DNA from: Planctomycetota bacterium
GTDB taxonomy: Bacteria > Planctomycetota > Phycisphaerae > WQYP01
Reading direction: 5' to 3'
Assembly: GCA_021852225.1 (NCBI GenBank)
Contig: JAJZOA010000035.1
Location: 1 to 7,696, forward strand
DNA: 7,696 bases
The stretch's first letter is position 1, and the number at the start of each line of letters is the position of its first letter. Below the pieces are notes generated by a model. It searched no databases and was not told the DNA's origin. It worked only from the letters and a program-made list of their open reading frames with translations. Both the position numbers and the translations under genes were made by a program. Positions 6,250 to 7,696 of the stretch are shown piece by piece.

Positions 6250-7696
6250 TGGCAGTTCCTGTATGTCCGGATTCGTGTTTTATATCTTCATCAGAAGACT
6301 GCACGGAAACGCCCACTGCGCATGCCAAAGGCCCAAGCTTTCGTAGCGATTCCAACGCCGCGGGGTCCGGATCGGTTACCGGCACAGATGAGCTGTCCTG
6401 CGCGCGGTAACTGCTGTTATATGAATATTCATGACGCGAGACATCTTTTTCGCTGGCCCTGTTGAAAATCACACCTTCCAGTCGCGCGCCGACGGAAGTC
6501 AGGTAGCTGGTGGTGCGTTCAATCAGGCCGCGGGTTTCACCGCGCGCCACCACCAGTACCACGCCATCCACCTGTCCGGCGATGAGTGCGGATTCAAGGG
6601 AACCCAGCACTGGTCCGGAATCCAGCAGAATCATGTCATAGGTCGATTTGGCATTCTGAATCATCAGGCGAATTGCCGCCGGCGAAAGATGGTTGGCGTG
6701 ATGCGGCCTCGCCCGACCCAGTGCCAGCACATCCAGATTTTTAATCTTGGTTTTGCTGACGCAGTTATCCAGCGGTTTGCCCAGCGCGGCATCCAGCAGT
6801 CCACGGCGCGACCGTCTTTGCGATGCCAGCACTTTGTCCAGATTTTCCGGGGTGATAAGCCCGCGCTGCAGCAGTTCCCATCCGATCGGCCTTCGCGATT
6901 CCCTGGCCGCGGCGATGGCATCCTGGAGTTGTTCGGGGCTGATCATTTTTTCTTCCACCATGATTTCCCCGAGCCGTCGGCTTCGGGGAATACCCATGCG
7001 GTCGGTCAGCGTGCCGGTCACAAGGTCCGCATCTATCAACAGTGTGCGGGCACCGGATGCCGCATACGACATCGCCAGGGCAATGGCCAGACTTGTTTTA
7101 CCGGCTCCAGCCGTCGGGCTGGTGAATGCCAATGCCCGTGGCCCGGGCGCGCTGGCCTGAACCTGCAGCAATCCGCGGATTCGGTGAATCACACTGGCGC
7201 CCAAGGCCAGGTCCAATGGCATGGCCGCTCCGTTGGCCGGCAATTGGGGAACAATTCCCAGCATGCGCCGGGAACCAAGCGTCGTAATATTCACATCCCC
7301 CGAATCACGCATGTTTCCGCCAATAAATCCGACCAGGGCCATCACCCCGAATCCCAGGAGAATGCCCAGCAGTCCCAGCGCTGCGGCTATAGGTTTGCGC
7401 ATGTCTTTGGAAGGTGATCCCGGCTCGCTGCCCGTACTGATGATCCGCACGCGCCCGCCGGTGGCTGCCTCCATATTAATTGCTTCAACGCGCTGTTTAA
7501 TGTGCTGAAGCTGCTGGCGCACATAATCCGCATGTTGCTGCAGACTAAGGACTTTGGAATAGCGGGTGCCCAGTTCCAGAGTTTGAGCTTTGACGGTCTG
7601 ATACAGCTTACCGAGTTGATGTTCGCTGGCTTTAAGCATAGCCAGTGAAACCGGCATTCCGGAAACGTCAGTGGTGGGTCCGGACAAATTAACCGG
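6227..7696 (-). CDS. Wzz/GumC-type polysaccharide copolymerase fused to a BY-kinase-like domain, 5' end beyond window
   Basis: This inner-membrane regulator of polysaccharide chain length and export (Wzc/CpsCD type) shows its last 489 residues; numbering here counts from the right edge. Residues 15-75 are the polar, helical end of the periplasmic part. GRVRIIS and a short Pro/Ser segment lead to the second transmembrane helix (about 101-127). The cytoplasmic P-loop domain follows: Walker A TSPTAGAGKTS (192-202), Walker A' LLIDADL (219-225), and Walker B ILLDSGP (356-362) with VDGVVLVVARGETRG after it. Between A' and B is an extra segment (241-293) resembling an MshEN/GspE N-terminal domain. 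The tail has only three close tyrosines (424, 426, 430), then an acidic, Ser-rich end. The EX2RX2R oligomerisation motif is degenerate. No start codon is in the window. The stop TAA (6227-6229) overlaps the next gene. Membership of the PCP/BY-kinase family is secure; actual tyrosine-kinase activity is not. Confidence 0.93.
   Translation of the reverse strand, partial: PVNLSGPTTDVSGMPVSLAMLKASEHQLGKLYQTVKAQTLELGTRYSKVLSLQQHADYVRQQLQHIKQRVEAINMEAATGGRVRIISTGSEPGSPSKDMRKPIAAALGLLGILLGFGVMALVGFIGGNMRDSGDVNITTLGSRRMLGIVPQLPANGAAMPLDLALGASVIHRIRGLLQVQASAPGPRALAFTSPTAGAGKTSLAIALAMSYAASGARTLLIDADLVTGTLTDRMGIPRSRRLGEIMVEEKMISPEQLQDAIAAARESRRPIGWELLQRGLITPENLDKVLASQRRSRRGLLDAALGKPLDNCVSKTKIKNLDVLALGRARPHHANHLSPAAIRLMIQNAKSTYDMILLDSGPVLGSLESALIAGQVDGVVLVVARGETRGLIERTTSYLTSVGARLEGVIFNRASEKDVSRHEYSYNSSYRAQDSSSVPVTDPDPAALESLRKLGPLACAVGVSVQSSDEDIKHESGHTGTASDKSANE
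6257..6260 (-). promoter_or_regulatory. Ribosome binding site favouring the GTG start of the 209-aa gene
   Basis: AGGA on the minus strand lies 7 bases before the GTG at 6249, inside the end of the kinase gene. The competing ATG at 6234 has only a weak upstream sequence (AATCCGCCA), so its use would rely on re-initiation after the overlapping kinase stop codon. Confidence 0.5.
6818..6976 (-). other. MshEN / GspE N-terminal-like module inserted in the BY-kinase domain
   Basis: The encoded 53 residues split into two 24-residue motifs and a 5-residue spacer (RESRR). Motif 1 begins RLGEIMVEEKMISPEQL and motif 2 reads PIGWELLQRGLITPENL followed by DKVLASQ. Both fit the MshEN pattern (RLGxx, two aliphatics, then a conserved Gly, aliphatic, L, L and final Q). 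Deviations are Lys for Gly at position 10 and Ala for Gln at position 24 of motif 1, and Pro-Ile for Arg-Leu at the start of motif 2. The flanking sequence resumes as an ordinary BY-kinase (RGLLDAALGKPLDNCV, NLDVLALG), so this is an in-frame insertion after Walker A'. MshEN domains bind c-di-GMP in MshE and NfrB; binding here is inference. Confidence 0.75.

Noticed and set aside
6431..7417. Long plus-strand open frame (328 codons) opposite the kinase gene
   Set aside because: It is antisense to clearly conserved Walker motifs, and its translation is low-complexity His/Gln/Gly-rich with no recognisable domain. It is typical of the mirror frame of a GC-rich gene.

Overview
The window is a stretch of a bacterial exopolysaccharide / cell-surface polysaccharide locus. 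Every gene I can support lies on the minus strand, so transcription runs from the right edge to the left edge. Coding density is high, the DNA is moderately GC-rich, and there are no RNA genes, insertion sequences, CRISPR arrays or phage genes that I can see. The gene set and protein styles (a Wzc-like chain-length regulator/kinase, a very large TPR protein, and a WecA/TagO enzyme with a long cytoplasmic tail) remind me most of Planctomycetota, perhaps Phycisphaerae. That assignment is an impression from protein style, not a demonstrated one.

In transcription order: (1) 7696 to 6227, the C-terminal 489 residues of a Wzz/GumC-type polysaccharide copolymerase fused to a BY-kinase-like P-loop domain; its N-terminus lies beyond the right edge. 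(2) 6249 to 5620, a 209-residue soluble protein of no family I can name, overlapping the end of gene 1. (3) 5570 to 1392, a 1392-residue membrane-anchored TPR/alpha-solenoid protein. (4) A 157-base intergenic region (1235-1391), the only sizeable gap, with a perfect 7-bp inverted repeat and a candidate sigma-54 promoter. (5) 1234 to beyond the left edge, a WecA/TagO-like polyprenyl-phosphate sugar-1-phosphate transferase.

A working model from known family roles is as follows. The WecA-like enzyme loads the first sugar phosphate onto undecaprenyl phosphate. The Wzz/BY-kinase protein controls polymer length and export. The TPR protein acts as a periplasmic scaffold, by analogy with AlgK-like, PelB-like and PEP-CTERM-associated TPR proteins. 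The 209-residue protein has an unknown but probably cytoplasmic role tied to the kinase.

The most notable observation is inside the kinase. Between the Walker A' motif and the rest of the nucleotide-binding fold sits an insertion that reads as two tandem 24-residue motifs separated by 5 residues. This is the layout of the MshEN / GspE N-terminal domain, a known cyclic-di-GMP receptor fold. The same kinase has degenerate oligomerisation and Walker A' motifs and only three tyrosines in its tail. Together this suggests a rewired BY-kinase that may sense c-di-GMP directly, or use the fold only as a protein-interaction module.
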